Below the pieces are notes generated by a model, which saw nothing but the letters and a program-made list of their open reading frames with translations, had not been told where the DNA came from and did not search any database. 64,000 bases of DNA from DATKAS01 sp963733765. Lineage in GTDB: Bacteria > Actinomycetota > Acidimicrobiia > Acidimicrobiales > DATKAS01. The DNA lies in the NCBI GenBank assembly GCA_963733765.1, contig CAVTEI010000003.1:496001-560000 (forward strand). Reading direction: 5' to 3'. Both the position numbers and the translations under genes were made by a program. Below are positions 42,793 through 51,548 of this stretch, one piece after another. How positions within the stretch are numbered: the stretch's first letter is position 1; the number at the start of each line of letters is the position of its first letter.

Positions 42793-43605
42793 ATGCCGTC
42801 GCCTCCCCCCGCTCCCTCGGCAGCGCCTCCGGCAGGGCTCCCGACCGCATCACAGAACGTCTCAGTGTTGCCCGTGGTCCCCCATGCCCGGCGGTGCCTG
42901 CACTGCGATCCTCCCCTCACCCCCGCGGGCTTCTTTGCCAGGCGCCAACCGGCGCTGGTCGGTCTCGGGGCGGTGTTCCTTCTCATGGCGGTGGCCGCAC
43001 TGGTCAGCGGTGGCGCGGTGCTCCTGACGTGGGACGAACCCATTCAGCGGGCTGTCGAAGCGAGCCGCACGTCTCTGTTCGATGGCATCTTCAGCCGCGT
43101 CTCGTTCCTGGGCTCGACCGTGTTCGTCCTCACCTTCGGTTGCGTGCTCGCCGCGGTCGCGTGGCGGCGATGCCGCACGGTCGGCGTGGCGGTGATCCTC
43201 GCGATGCTGAGCCGGCCGCTGCTCGAGTTCACCCTGAAGGCCATCGTCGGTCGCGACCGTCCGGATCTCGAGCGCATGGTCGACGGCACCGGTCCCTCGT
43301 TCCCGAGCGGGCACGTGATGGCGGCGGTCGCAGTGTGGGGGTTGTTGCCGCTCGTGGTCTCGCTCTACACGAGCAACCGTCGAGTGTGGTGGAGCACGAC
43401 GGTGGGGTCAGCCGCCTTGATCGTCGCGATCGGCGCGAGCCGCATCTACCTCGGTGTGCACTGGTTCTCCGACGTGATCGGCGGGCTCATCGTCGGCGCG
43501 TTCTTCCTCCTCGGCACGGAATGGGTGCTCACGCGCCAACATCGCCGCGACCCCTGCGTGCGGGGTTGCGCGTGCGTGCACACTGAGGAACCCGCCAGGC
43601 TCTAG
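42793..43605 (+). CDS. PAP2-family membrane phosphatase
   Basis: A 270-residue integral membrane phosphatase of the lipid-phosphate type. The three active-site motifs are present: KAIVGRDRPD, SFPSGH and SRIYLGVHWFSD, located between five to six hydrophobic spans. The first 45 residues are Pro-rich and contain CLHCD and the C-terminus CVRGCACVH, unusual cysteine pairs. Likely removes phosphate from undecaprenyl diphosphate or phosphatidic acid. It overlaps the convergent small gene by 4 bases. Confidence 0.92.
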   Translation: MPSPPPAPSAAPPAGLPTASQNVSVLPVVPHARRCLHCDPPLTPAGFFARRQPALVGLGAVFLLMAVAALVSGGAVLLTWDEPIQRAVEASRTSLFDGIFSRVSFLGSTVFVLTFGCVLAAVAWRRCRTVGVAVILAMLSRPLLEFTLKAIVGRDRPDLERMVDGTGPSFPSGHVMAAVAVWGLLPLVVSLYTSNRRVWWSTTVGSAALIVAIGASRIYLGVHWFSDVIGGLIVGAFFLLGTEWVLTRQHRRDPCVRGCACVHTEEPARL

Positions 43606-43874
43606 CCCTCCCCGACCATCGCTGCGAGCTGCTCTCGGGTGATGTGCATCTGGATCTCGTGGACCTCGTCGTAGGGGAAGCCGAGGCGCTCGAACTCCTT
43701 GATCACCATCTCTTCGCTGTCGGCTTCGTAGAGCGTGACGATGAAGCCCTCGAAGATGTTCACGGTGACGCTGACCATGGTCGCGTGCGTCCCTTTCAAC
43801 ACGTCGGGCGCGTTCTGCATGAACTCCTCTTGAGAGAGGCCGGGAGCGCGGTGGATCGTGGCGTACTGCGGCAT
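43602..43874 (-). CDS. DUF4242-like small protein
   Basis: A 90-residue alpha/beta-ferredoxin-like protein: MPQYATIHRAPGLSQEEFMQ, TLYEADSEEMVIKEFERLGF, then YDEVHEIQMHITREQL. The pattern resembles DUF4242/SCO4226-type proteins, some of which bind nickel; metal residues here cannot be assigned. It is divergent from the M24 gene whose promoter carries the island box. Function unknown. Confidence 0.7.
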   Translation of the reverse strand: MPQYATIHRAPGLSQEEFMQNAPDVLKGTHATMVSVTVNIFEGFIVTLYEADSEEMVIKEFERLGFPYDEVHEIQMHITREQLAAMVGEG

Positions 43875-43921
43875 GGGTTCTCCTCAGGCTCGACGGGAAC
43901 GAGTCCCACACTACGTCGTAG

Positions 43922-43965
43922 CGATATTCAGCACGCTTGACCCGTAAATCGGGACGACTTACGGT
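43922..43965 (+). promoter_or_regulatory. Promoter module of the M24 gene, near-identical to the one at 55772
   Basis: CGATATTCAGCACGC lies directly before TTGACC (43937-43942), which is 17 bases from TACGGT (43960-43965). Transcription would begin about 43972-43973, on the ATG, so the message is probably leaderless. The upstream block and -35 are repeated almost exactly before the LLM gene at 55.8 kb, next to the IclR gene, suggesting common control. Confidence 0.7.
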
Positions 43966-43972
43966 CGGGACC

Positions 43973-45172
43973 ATGAGCGCGCTCGCAGAGCGACCCGACC
44001 TCGATTTCGCCGAGCGCGACCGCCGTTGGAGTCGCGTGCGCGCCGGCATGGCCGAGCGAGGCATCGACCTCCTCATCGTGCTCCCCCAATCCGACCCCAT
44101 CGACGTGCTCTACCTCAGCGGTGGCGAACAGGGTGCGGTGCTCTTCCCGGTCGATGAGGATCCGTGGATCCTGCTCGGCGGCGAGGACAGCAACCTGGCG
44201 GTGGAGCGGGAAGGCTGGATCACTCAGCGCGAAAGCGCGACGCCGTTCGGCTCGACCAAGGTCCCCTATGGAGCGGCCGTCGCCGACAAGCTGCAGCGGC
44301 TGAAGCTGAAGCCGCCGCGGGCGGGCATTGCCGGGCTCGACGGCGACCTGTACTCGCACGTCCGGTCGGCTGACGGCTACGCGGTCTACTCGAGCGTGCA
44401 TCGGATCATCGGCGCGCTCGACGGCTGCGAGATCGTCAACGGGGCGCCGGTCATGTCGCGTGCTCGCTACGTGAAGAGCGAAGCCGAGATCGCGGGGTTT
44501 CGGGCGGGCATCGAGGTCGCCGAGGCCGGCGCTCGTGCCATTGGTGAGGCGTACAGCATCGGGAAGGCACAGGCCGACGCCTACCGCGCCGGCATCGCCG
44601 CGATGCTTCAGCCTGGGCTCGGTGTCCCATCGATCGCCTGGTGTCCAGGACCGTGGAAGACCCCACGGCCGCGGATCGTCGGCACCCCGCCCGGCGACAT
44701 CTTCGACGGCCTCTGCGTCGCGGCCGAGATCATGCCGGGCTCGCGGATGATGACCCAGGTCGCGGAGCCGTTCTTCGCGGGCAGCATCCTCCCCGAACAG
44801 CAAGAGGCGTTCGACCTCAATGTCGCCGCGTTCGAAGCGACGCGGGCCGCGTTGGTGCCGGGCGCGACCTGGCGCGACGTCGAGACCGCGGCGCTCGCGG
44901 TCGCCGACGGCACCGATTGGCAGGTGAGCTTCCTCCTCCACGGCGGCTTCGACGGACCGCTCTTCATCCCCGTCGACAGCCACGACGACGTTCTCGACGA
45001 TCGCATCGAGGCCGACACGATCTTCATTGCCAAGCCCACGGTGTTCCCAAGAGATGCGGAGCGTGTCGTCACGCGCAGCCACGACGTCAGCTGGGGCGAC
45101 ATGGTGGTCGTGAAGGAAGGCGGCGCGGAGCGACTGGGCACCCGCCCCCAGCGCCTCATCTCCTACGGCTGA
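43973..45172 (+). CDS. M24/creatinase-fold protein with altered metal site
   Basis: A 399-residue protein with the two-domain pita-bread architecture of Xaa-Pro peptidases and creatinase: N-domain with LLIVLPQSDPIDVLYLSGGE and EDPWILLGGED, then catalytic-fold domain from residue 160 (YVKSEAEIAGFRAGIEVAEA). The two aspartates expected after the G-D-I strand are not found (FDGLCVAAEIMPGSRMMTQV instead), and the usual E-P-G reads KPTVF, so a two-metal peptidase is unlikely; a creatinase-like hydrolase of C-N bonds is possible. His in SFLLHGGFDG remains. Its promoter is shared with the island. Confidence 0.78.
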   Translation: MSALAERPDLDFAERDRRWSRVRAGMAERGIDLLIVLPQSDPIDVLYLSGGEQGAVLFPVDEDPWILLGGEDSNLAVEREGWITQRESATPFGSTKVPYGAAVADKLQRLKLKPPRAGIAGLDGDLYSHVRSADGYAVYSSVHRIIGALDGCEIVNGAPVMSRARYVKSEAEIAGFRAGIEVAEAGARAIGEAYSIGKAQADAYRAGIAAMLQPGLGVPSIAWCPGPWKTPRPRIVGTPPGDIFDGLCVAAEIMPGSRMMTQVAEPFFAGSILPEQQEAFDLNVAAFEATRAALVPGATWRDVETAALAVADGTDWQVSFLLHGGFDGPLFIPVDSHDDVLDDRIEADTIFIAKPTVFPRDAERVVTRSHDVSWGDMVVVKEGGAERLGTRPQRLISYG

Positions 45173-45188
45173 GGCTGCGCTCGGTCCG

Positions 45189-45243
45189 TTGACCGCAGAG
45201 AGGGCTAGACCTACGATTCGGGAACTCAATCCTGTTATTCGGT
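45189..45243 (+). promoter_or_regulatory. Promoter and downstream box of the fused cupin gene
   Basis: TTGACC (45189-45194), a 17-base spacer and TACGAT (45212-45217) form a promoter of the same type as those at 43.9 and 55.8 kb. TCCTGTTATTCGGT at 45230-45243, just after the expected transcript start, recurs on the opposite strand at 51490-51503 before the ABC binding-protein gene. Confidence 0.6.
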
Positions 45244-45280
45244 GCAACCAAGCCGGATCGTGAAACCAAGGGGGACACAG

Positions 45281-46573
45281 ATGACCTGGGAGCGCAGCGC
45301 GATCGCGGATCTGTTCTCGGTCGCACAGAAGGCAGGGCCATACGGTGATCTGCCGGCGACCCCCGCCGGCCTGGATCCCCAGATCCACGTGTCACGCAAC
45401 GAGGGCGTCCAGCCCTTCTTCCTCACCTGCGAGCGTGACTCTCTCGTGGTGACGCTGAGCGGCGAGGGCTTCGTCGAGTTCCGCGACTCGAACGTGCTGC
45501 ACTTCCGGATCACCCCGGGCGACTTCGTCTACGTGCCGGCAGGGACGCCGCACCGCATCCGGGCCGAACGCTCGATGGTGCAGCTCCGCTACAAGGCGCT
45601 CGACCCTGGCAAAGAAGTCGTGTCATGGCACTGCCCCGAATGCAACACGGAGCTGTGGCGCCGCGAGTTCGACGCCACGAGCGAGATCCCTCAGCGCGTG
45701 TATCTCGAGACGACTGCCGAGTTCAACGGCAGCGATGATCTCCGCCGCTGCGCGAAGTGCAGCGCGGTCCACCCCCCCGTCGACGTCTCGGGCGCGCAGT
45801 GGGGAGAGATCGCAACATGGCTCGACGCCGAGCGCGCGGACGCACCTCCCCGCGCCACCAACAGCGATCGTCTCCCGCCGGCGAACGACCGCGAGCCGCT
45901 GCGCACGAACGTCTTCGAGCTCATGCGCACGACGACCACGCAGCTGCTCCCTCTGTTCCCCTACCTCGGCCCGGGGGCGATGCTGCCCGCGGGCGCGCTG
46001 TTCCAGGGGCGACCCGGAGCGCAGTACGGACGCTTCTTCCACCGCAACAGCGAGGAGGAGGTCTCGGTCTGCTTCGGTGGTCAGAACGCACTCGGGGCCG
46101 CCGGCGTGATGTTCATCGGCGGGAAAATGCACGAAGTGCAGGCGCCGCTGCTCGACACGAACGATCCCAGCGCCTTCCTGATCTCGGTGATCACCCAGCG
46201 GCAGCAGGACGAAGGACGCGAGCAGCGTGAGTCAGTGATCTTCCGCTGCTCCGAGTGCAACAACAAGCTTCACCAGGTCGACTACTCGGCCGAGCTCCCC
46301 GACCCCGACCGCCCCGACCTCGTGACCGGAGGACAGGCCGACGACGAGTACGAGATGTTCCCCACCATGTGGGGCAGCATCCTCTCCACTGACTCGTTCA
46401 ACTCCGACGAGAAGGCGCGCACTTGCACCCGGTGTGGCCACGTCAATCCCCCCTTCCCCGCCGAGGCCTGGGGCTGGCAGAACTACGTCGACCGCCACGG
46501 GGTCGTCAACGCGGCGCGCCATCTGCTCGACGAGACCGCGAGCAAGGCCGACGCCGCGGCGTCAGCTGTCTGA
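45281..46573 (+). CDS. Fused two-unit 3-hydroxyanthranilate-dioxygenase-like cupin
   Basis: A 430-residue protein built from two similar units, each a cupin barrel followed by a rubredoxin-like zinc site. Unit 1 (1-170): HVSRN with His36, VPAGTPHRI with His91, then WHCPEC and RRCAKC (Cys118, 121, 157, 160), the last region very like 3-hydroxyanthranilate 3,4-dioxygenase. Unit 2 (200-430): FFHRNSEEE with His254 and Glu260, GKMHEVQ with His284, then FRCSEC and CTRCGHVNPPFP (Cys323, 326, 382, 385). A ring-opening iron dioxygenase is likely; its substrate is unknown. The same two units occur as separate genes at 53.6-54.9 kb. Overlaps the convergent ATPase gene end by 68 bases. Confidence 0.85.
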   Translation: MTWERSAIADLFSVAQKAGPYGDLPATPAGLDPQIHVSRNEGVQPFFLTCERDSLVVTLSGEGFVEFRDSNVLHFRITPGDFVYVPAGTPHRIRAERSMVQLRYKALDPGKEVVSWHCPECNTELWRREFDATSEIPQRVYLETTAEFNGSDDLRRCAKCSAVHPPVDVSGAQWGEIATWLDAERADAPPRATNSDRLPPANDREPLRTNVFELMRTTTTQLLPLFPYLGPGAMLPAGALFQGRPGAQYGRFFHRNSEEEVSVCFGGQNALGAAGVMFIGGKMHEVQAPLLDTNDPSAFLISVITQRQQDEGREQRESVIFRCSECNNKLHQVDYSAELPDPDRPDLVTGGQADDEYEMFPTMWGSILSTDSFNSDEKARTCTRCGHVNPPFPAEAWGWQNYVDRHGVVNAARHLLDETASKADAAASAV

Positions 46574-47285
46574 AGCCGAGCGCGGCCTCGCCCAAGTAGC
46601 TCACCTCGAGCAGGTCGCGCCGGTCGCGGAGGTCTTCGGCCCGGCCTTCGAGCACGAGCTCGCCGTGGTTCAGCACATACGCGCGGTCGGAGATCCCCAA
46701 CGACAGGTGGGCATGCTGCTCGACGAGCAACAACGCCGTGCCGGTGTCAGTGACGACCTGCTTGAGCAACGCGAGCAGGCGCTCGACGATGAGCGGCGCG
46801 AGGCCGAGACTCATCTCGTCGACCACCAGCAGACGAGGTCGCGCCGCAAGCCCGCGCGCGATCGCCAGCATCTGCTGCTCTCCGCCCGACAGCAGACCAG
46901 CCTTGCGCTTCGCGAGCGCTGCCAGCTCCGGGAAGAGCTCGAACATGTGGGCAGCTGCACTCTTGTTGCCACGAGCGCCGAGACGGATGTTCTCCTGCAC
47001 GGTGAGGTCGAAGAACAGCGCGCGATCTTCGGGCACGAGTGACACGCCCATGCGCGCGATTGCGCTGGCGTGGATCGAATCGAGCTTGGTCCCGCCGATC
47101 CTGATCTCGCCGGCGATGGGCGGCAGCAACCCACACGCCGTGAGCAGCGTCGTCGTCTTGCCGGCGCCGTTCGGGCCGAGGAGGGCGACGACCTCGCCTT
47201 CCGAGACGTGGAGCGAGACGTTGCGGACGACCGCGAGCTGCCCGTAGCCGGCGAGGAGGTCTTGCACGGCGAGCAGCTCGTTCAC
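46506..47285 (-). CDS. livF: Branched-chain amino-acid-type ABC transporter ATPase (LivF-like)
   Basis: A 259-residue ATPase: Walker A GPNGAGKTT, signature LLSGGEQQMLAIARGL, Walker B LLVVDEMSLGL and the switch histidine in LLLVEQHAHLSL. The order after the NYxDE-type segment VPEDRALFFDLTVQENI and QQMLAIARGLA is that of LivF. GTG 47283-47285 overlaps the LivG stop. The C-terminal 25 residues are arginine-rich and extend into the convergent cupin gene, so the true end may be nearer 46570. Part of an importer that probably takes up the island's substrate. Confidence 0.88.
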   Translation of the reverse strand: MNELLAVQDLLAGYGQLAVVRNVSLHVSEGEVVALLGPNGAGKTTTLLTACGLLPPIAGEIRIGGTKLDSIHASAIARMGVSLVPEDRALFFDLTVQENIRLGARGNKSAAAHMFELFPELAALAKRKAGLLSGGEQQMLAIARGLAARPRLLVVDEMSLGLAPLIVERLLALLKQVVTDTGTALLLVEQHAHLSLGISDRAYVLNHGELVLEGRAEDLRDRRDLLEVSYLGEAALGFRQLTPRRRPCSRSRRADGAPR

Positions 47286-48068
47286 GCCGCACCGCCGGCA
47301 GGCTCGACCCGGGCGGGATCCTCGCCTAGGTAGGAATGCAGCACATCGGCGTTGCCGCGGATCTCGGCCGGCGTGCCCGAGGCGATGAGACGTCCGGCGT
47401 CGAGCACGTGGATGTAGTCGCAGACCGTGAGCACCAGCGCCATGTCGTGGTCGACGAGGAGCAGACCGAGCCCCGACGCCGCGACCTGACGGAGGCGAGT
47501 CCCGAGCTCCTCGGTCTCGATCCGGTCGAGCCCTGCAGCAGGCTCGTCGAGCATCAGGAGAGTGGGCCGGGCGACGATCGCGCGCGCGAGCGCCACCGAC
47601 TTGCGCTCGGCCTGTGACAGCGAGCTCGGCAGACGATCGGCGACGCCGTCGAGGCCGAGCAGCGACAGGGCACGGGCGACGTCGTCGCTGTCCTTTCGCG
47701 CGCCACCGGAGGATCACGTCAGTGAGCGACCTCCACCACTGCGGGCTCTCGGTCGTGACCCGCACGTTGTCCGCGACCGTCATGTCCTCGAACAACTCGA
47801 GCGACTGGAACGTACGTGCGAGCCTGCTCAGCGCGCGCCGATGGGCGCGCATCCGAGTGATGTCCCGGCCTTCGAACCGGATCGAACCGCCCGCAATCGG
47901 CGCGAAGCCGGTGACCGCGTCGATGAGCGTCGTCTTGCCCGCGCCGTTCGGCCCGATCAGGCCGGTGATCCCCTCGCAGGGCACGCGCAGCGACACGTCG
48001 TCGACCGCTCGAAGACCGCCGTACACGACGCAAAGCCCCTCGATCTCGAGAAAGGGCGACGCGCTCAC
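47282..48068 (-). CDS. livG: Branched-chain amino-acid-type ABC transporter ATPase (LivG-like), one extra base
   Basis: An ATPase of about 262 residues: GPNGAGKTTLIDAVTGF, LARTFQSLELFEDMTVADNV, then after the break ALSLLGLDGVADRLPSSLSQ, SVALARAIVARPTLLMLDEP, GLGLLLVDHDMALVLTVCDY, VLHSYLGE. The Q-loop reads ARTFQ as in LivG. Deleting one G at about 47695 joins LRWRAK to DSDDVARALS. The signature reads SLSQAERKSVALARA, slightly unusual (SQAE for SGGQ). GTG 48066-48068 overlaps the permease stop. Confidence 0.85.
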
Positions 48069-50108
48069 GGGCTCACTCCCACCGTCGACCGCTCGGGCGC
48101 GGGCACCTCGCCGTCGGACGCCGCGGGCTTCGACCCCCGCGACGTCACCGCCGCCTTGATGCGGCGCAGGCCGCGCTCGAGAGAGTCGGACAGGCCGTCG
48201 GGATGGAGGATCGTCGTCGCGACCAGCCCGAGGCCGCCGATCAGGTAGGCGTACCGGCCGATGCCGAACCACTGGTCGAGCAACGTCGGGCCGAAGCCGT
48301 TCGGCGCGAAGAACAGGCCGGCGACGATGGCGCCCGAGATGCGGGCGACGCCACCGATGTAGATGAGTGCGACGAGGAGCAGCGAGGTCAGCACCGAGAA
48401 CTGCTCACCCGAGAGGTTGCCCGTGAGCAGCCCGGTCATCGATCCCGCCGCGCCCGCGATGAAGCCGGAGGCCGCGAACGCGAAGAGCTTGGCGCGCCCG
48501 AGGCTGACGCCGGACGCGACGGCGGCGCGCTCGTTCGCCCGGATCGCGAGCAGCTGGCGGCCGATCCCGCTGTTGCGCAGGAAGGCCACCAACACCCCGA
48601 GGAGCACGGCGACGATCAGCACCAGGACGCCGAACTGGGGACGCGGATAGGCCGTCGCATCGGAGGTGCGGATGTTGAAGTCGATGCCGAACAGCTTCAC
48701 CGCGGGGATCAGGCGGCCGGAGGCGCCGCCGGTGAAGGTGCCGCTGCTGAACAGGAACGCATCGAGCGCGACCGCGGCGGCGAGCGTGAGCACGGCGAGG
48801 TGGATGCCGCGAGTTCGAAGTGCAGGCAACCCGACCACCAAGGCGAGCGGCGCGGTGGCCAGGCTCGCGAGCAGCAGCGCGAGTGGGAAAGGCACGCTGA
48901 GCTCGGCACTCAGGATGCCGTACATGAATCCGCCGAACCCGGCGAACGCCATCTGCGCGAGCGAGATCTGGCCGGCGAACCCGGTGACCACGACGAGCGA
49001 CAAGCCGAGCACGATCACGATCAGGCTCTGGATCAGCCCGAGCCGCAGGCTGCTGCCGAGCGTGAAGAGCGCGACCGTGCCCGCGGCAAGGCAGAGCACC
49101 GCCGAGAGCACGACCTGCTTCGGGCGCCCAGCGACCGGCATCGCTCGATCGATCAGCGTGCCTCGCCACGGGATCGACCGTCCGAACACGACGAGGGCGA
49201 CGATGATCGCGAGGAACGGCAGGCCCTCCTGAAGGCCGCTCTCGGGCAGCCAGTCGAACTCGAGGGTGAGCTTGGTCACCTCCGACTGCGCCATGCCGAT
49301 CGCAAGACCCGCGATGACGGTCACCGAGAACGACGTCATCCGCCCGAGGAGCGCGGCGCCGAGCGCGGGGACGATGAACAACGTGAACGACGTGGGGTTG
49401 AGGCCGGAGATGGGTGTGATGAGGATGCCGGCGAACCCGGCGAGCGCCGTCGCCACCATCCAGTTCACCGCGCCGAGACGAGTCGACGAGTAGCCGCACA
49501 CCGCCGCGCCCTTCTCGCTCTCCGCCGCCGCGCGCGTCGCGAGGCCGAACGTCGTGAACTTGAACACGGCCCACAGCGCGACGCCGATCGCGACAGTGAG
49601 CGCAGCGAGGTAGAAGCGATCGCGCGGAACGCTGGTGCCGAGCACGTCGAGCGGATCGTTCGGCAGGATCGTGCCCGCGGTCTGGCCGGAGATGTTGAAG
49701 GCGTCGTCGCCGAGGTTCAGCACGACCATGGCCTGCACGACGATCATCAGGCCGACCGACGCGACGAGGCGCGCGAGCGGCGGCGAGTTGCGCAGCGGCC
49801 GGAAGATGACGAGGAAGATGACGAGGCCGAGCCCCGCCCCATAGAGCAGCGCGATCAGGAGCGCGGGGATCGGTGGAGATGCCGTCGCCGAAGACCCGAA
49901 CCCGAGACGGGATGCCGACGACCGGCAACATGAGGTAGCCGGTCGTGCGGAGGTCGATGTACGCGTACGCGATGAACATCGCGATCGCGCCCTGAGCGAA
50001 GTTGATGACGCCCGAGCTGCGGTACTCGAGCACCAGCCCGAGGCCGAGGATGGCGTAGACCGCGCCCGCGCCGAGCCCGAGAAGGAGGAAGAGGACGTAC
50101 TGCGACAT
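48065..50108 (-). CDS. Fused LivH-LivM ABC permease, one extra base
   Basis: A single gene of about 680 codons coding for both membrane subunits. The first half is LivH-like (LFLLLGLGAGAVYAILGLGL, GVINFAQGAIAMFIAY, MIVVQAMVVLNLG, LGRMTSFSVTVIAGLAIGMA), the second LivM-like (IVIVLGLSLVVVTGFAGQIS, LAQMAFAGFGGFMYGILSAE, GIGRQLLAIRANERAAVASG). About 18 hydrophobic spans. One extra base near 49879 breaks DGIS from PPIPALLIALLYGAGLGLV. The LivH/LivM fusion itself looks genuine, since no stop or start separates the halves. It would pair with the two ATPases and the lipoprotein binding protein. Confidence 0.87.
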
Positions 50109-50140
50109 CCGCTACCGCTCAGGAAGCGACAAGTCGGCGA

Positions 50141-51466
50141 TCAGCCCGCCGCACCCCAGAGCGTGTCCATCGCCACGTAGTCACTGAGCTTCGTGACCGT
50201 CCCGTCGACGAACTGCACGAGGTACGCGGACCCTGCGCAGATGCCCGGGAAGTTGGCCACCGGCGGCGCCGAGCACGAGTAGGGCACGTTGAGGAAGCTC
50301 GGCTGGTCGGCCGTCGCCTTGAACGCCGCGAGCACGCTCTCGTGGGTGAGCGACGCCGGGTCCATGTCGTCGAGGAGCTCGTGGATGTTCATGATCGTGC
50401 CGAAGCCACCACGGGAGAAGTCGGTGTCGGCGGCGTCGGGAGCCTCCTCCGCCATGACCTCGTTGTAGAGCACCACGTCGGGATCGTCGGGGAAGACCTC
50501 GACACCCTTGTAGAGCCCGACGAAGTACACGCCGTCCGCAGCATCGCCGGCCGCGGCCAGGGTGTCGGGGTCGCCGCAGTTGTCAGGCATGATCATCGGC
50601 ACGTCGGTGCCGAGGCTCGAGTACGCCTGGAACGCCGGCTGGCACGGCAGGCCGTAGGCCAGCAGCGCGTCGGGGTTGGTGTCGAGCGCGGCTGCGAACG
50701 TCGCGGTGAGGTCCGCGGAGCCCACGGGCGCGTTCACGGGAGTCGGCGCGGGGATGCCGGCCGCCGTCGCAGGCGCGTCCATGAACAGCGCCCGGATGAA
50801 CGCGTTGGACGGAAGGTCGAGGGCAAGCGCGGCGAGGTTCGTCGCCTGCAGCTCAGAGATCGCGAAGTGCACCATCGCCGGGAACAGCGACGCCGACCAC
50901 CCGTTGAACAGGGAGCGGGTCGGTGACGTGTACTCCGGCGGCGTGAACGACGCGCCGCCGATCAGCGGGATGCCGGTCGCGTCGATCGTGGGCTGCACGG
51001 AGAGGGCGCCCGCGTCGGGGCCGGGGATGATGATCAACGGGTCCTTCTGGAAGAGCTCGTTCACGCACGCCGTCAGCCCCGGGGGCGTGTAGTCGGTCGT
51101 GCACGACTCGAGCTGGATCGGCCGACCCCCGATGCCACCGAGCTGGTTGTTCACGTACTCGACGGCGGCCTCGGCCCCGTCGATCAGCTCGGGCGCCGTG
51201 AACGACTGGTTGTCGGCCGGCGTGTAGATGCCGATGACAATCGGTTCGCCGGTGGCCTGCTCGCCGGCCGCAGTTGTCGCCGCGCCCGCGGCGGTGGTGG
51301 CTGCGCCCGCGGCAGTTGTCGCCGCGCCACCGGTGGTCTCAGAAGCGTCGCTGCCCGAATCATCGTCGCCGCAGGCGACCAGGGTCATCACGCACACGGC
51401 AGCAACGAGGCCACCGACCACCCGCCTAGGTGCCCGCTTCCTCCGCGCTCCAACCCGTGCGCCCAT
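50141..51466 (-). CDS. ABC transporter substrate-binding lipoprotein (Leu/Ile/Val-binding type)
   Basis: A 441-residue exported lipoprotein: signal peptide with lipobox LVAC (Cys32), an Ala/Thr linker with three copies of AATTAAG (residues 48-68) and a periplasmic-binding fold of type I (EPIVIGIYTPADNQSFTAPE, DPLIIIPGPDAGALSVQPTI, LIGGASFTPPEYTSPTRSLF, ALLAYGLPCQPAFQAYSSLG). It captures the substrate for the fused permease. Ligand unknown; related proteins bind amino acids, amides or aromatic acids. Two operator-like boxes lie upstream at 51490-51526. Confidence 0.92.
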   Translation of the reverse strand: MGARVGARRKRAPRRVVGGLVAAVCVMTLVACGDDDSGSDASETTGGAATTAAGAATTAAGAATTAAGEQATGEPIVIGIYTPADNQSFTAPELIDGAEAAVEYVNNQLGGIGGRPIQLESCTTDYTPPGLTACVNELFQKDPLIIIPGPDAGALSVQPTIDATGIPLIGGASFTPPEYTSPTRSLFNGWSASLFPAMVHFAISELQATNLAALALDLPSNAFIRALFMDAPATAAGIPAPTPVNAPVGSADLTATFAAALDTNPDALLAYGLPCQPAFQAYSSLGTDVPMIMPDNCGDPDTLAAAGDAADGVYFVGLYKGVEVFPDDPDVVLYNEVMAEEAPDAADTDFSRGGFGTIMNIHELLDDMDPASLTHESVLAAFKATADQPSFLNVPYSCSAPPVANFPGICAGSAYLVQFVDGTVTKLSDYVAMDTLWGAAG

Positions 51467-51489
51467 CTGATCCCCCCAGGTAGCCGATT

Positions 51490-51526
51490 ACCGAATAACA
51501 GGACTCGAGTGCCGAATATTAGGCAC
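51490..51526 (-). promoter_or_regulatory. Two island boxes upstream of the ABC operon
   Basis: GTGCCGAATATTAGGCAC (51509-51526) is palindromic at 16 of 18 positions. On the minus strand TCCTGTTATTCGGT (51490-51503) repeats exactly the box found at 45230-45243 before the fused cupin gene. Both share the core TATTCGG and resemble the TATTCAG core of the 43.9- and 55.8-kb promoters. Confidence 0.55.
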
Positions 51527-51548
51527 CTGTGCCGAGACGGGCAAGACG

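Noticed and set aside
48203..49933. Long plus-strand open frame opposite the fused permease
   Set aside because: Composition is almost only Arg, Glu, Asp, His and Ala, an antisense shadow of a hydrophobic membrane protein.
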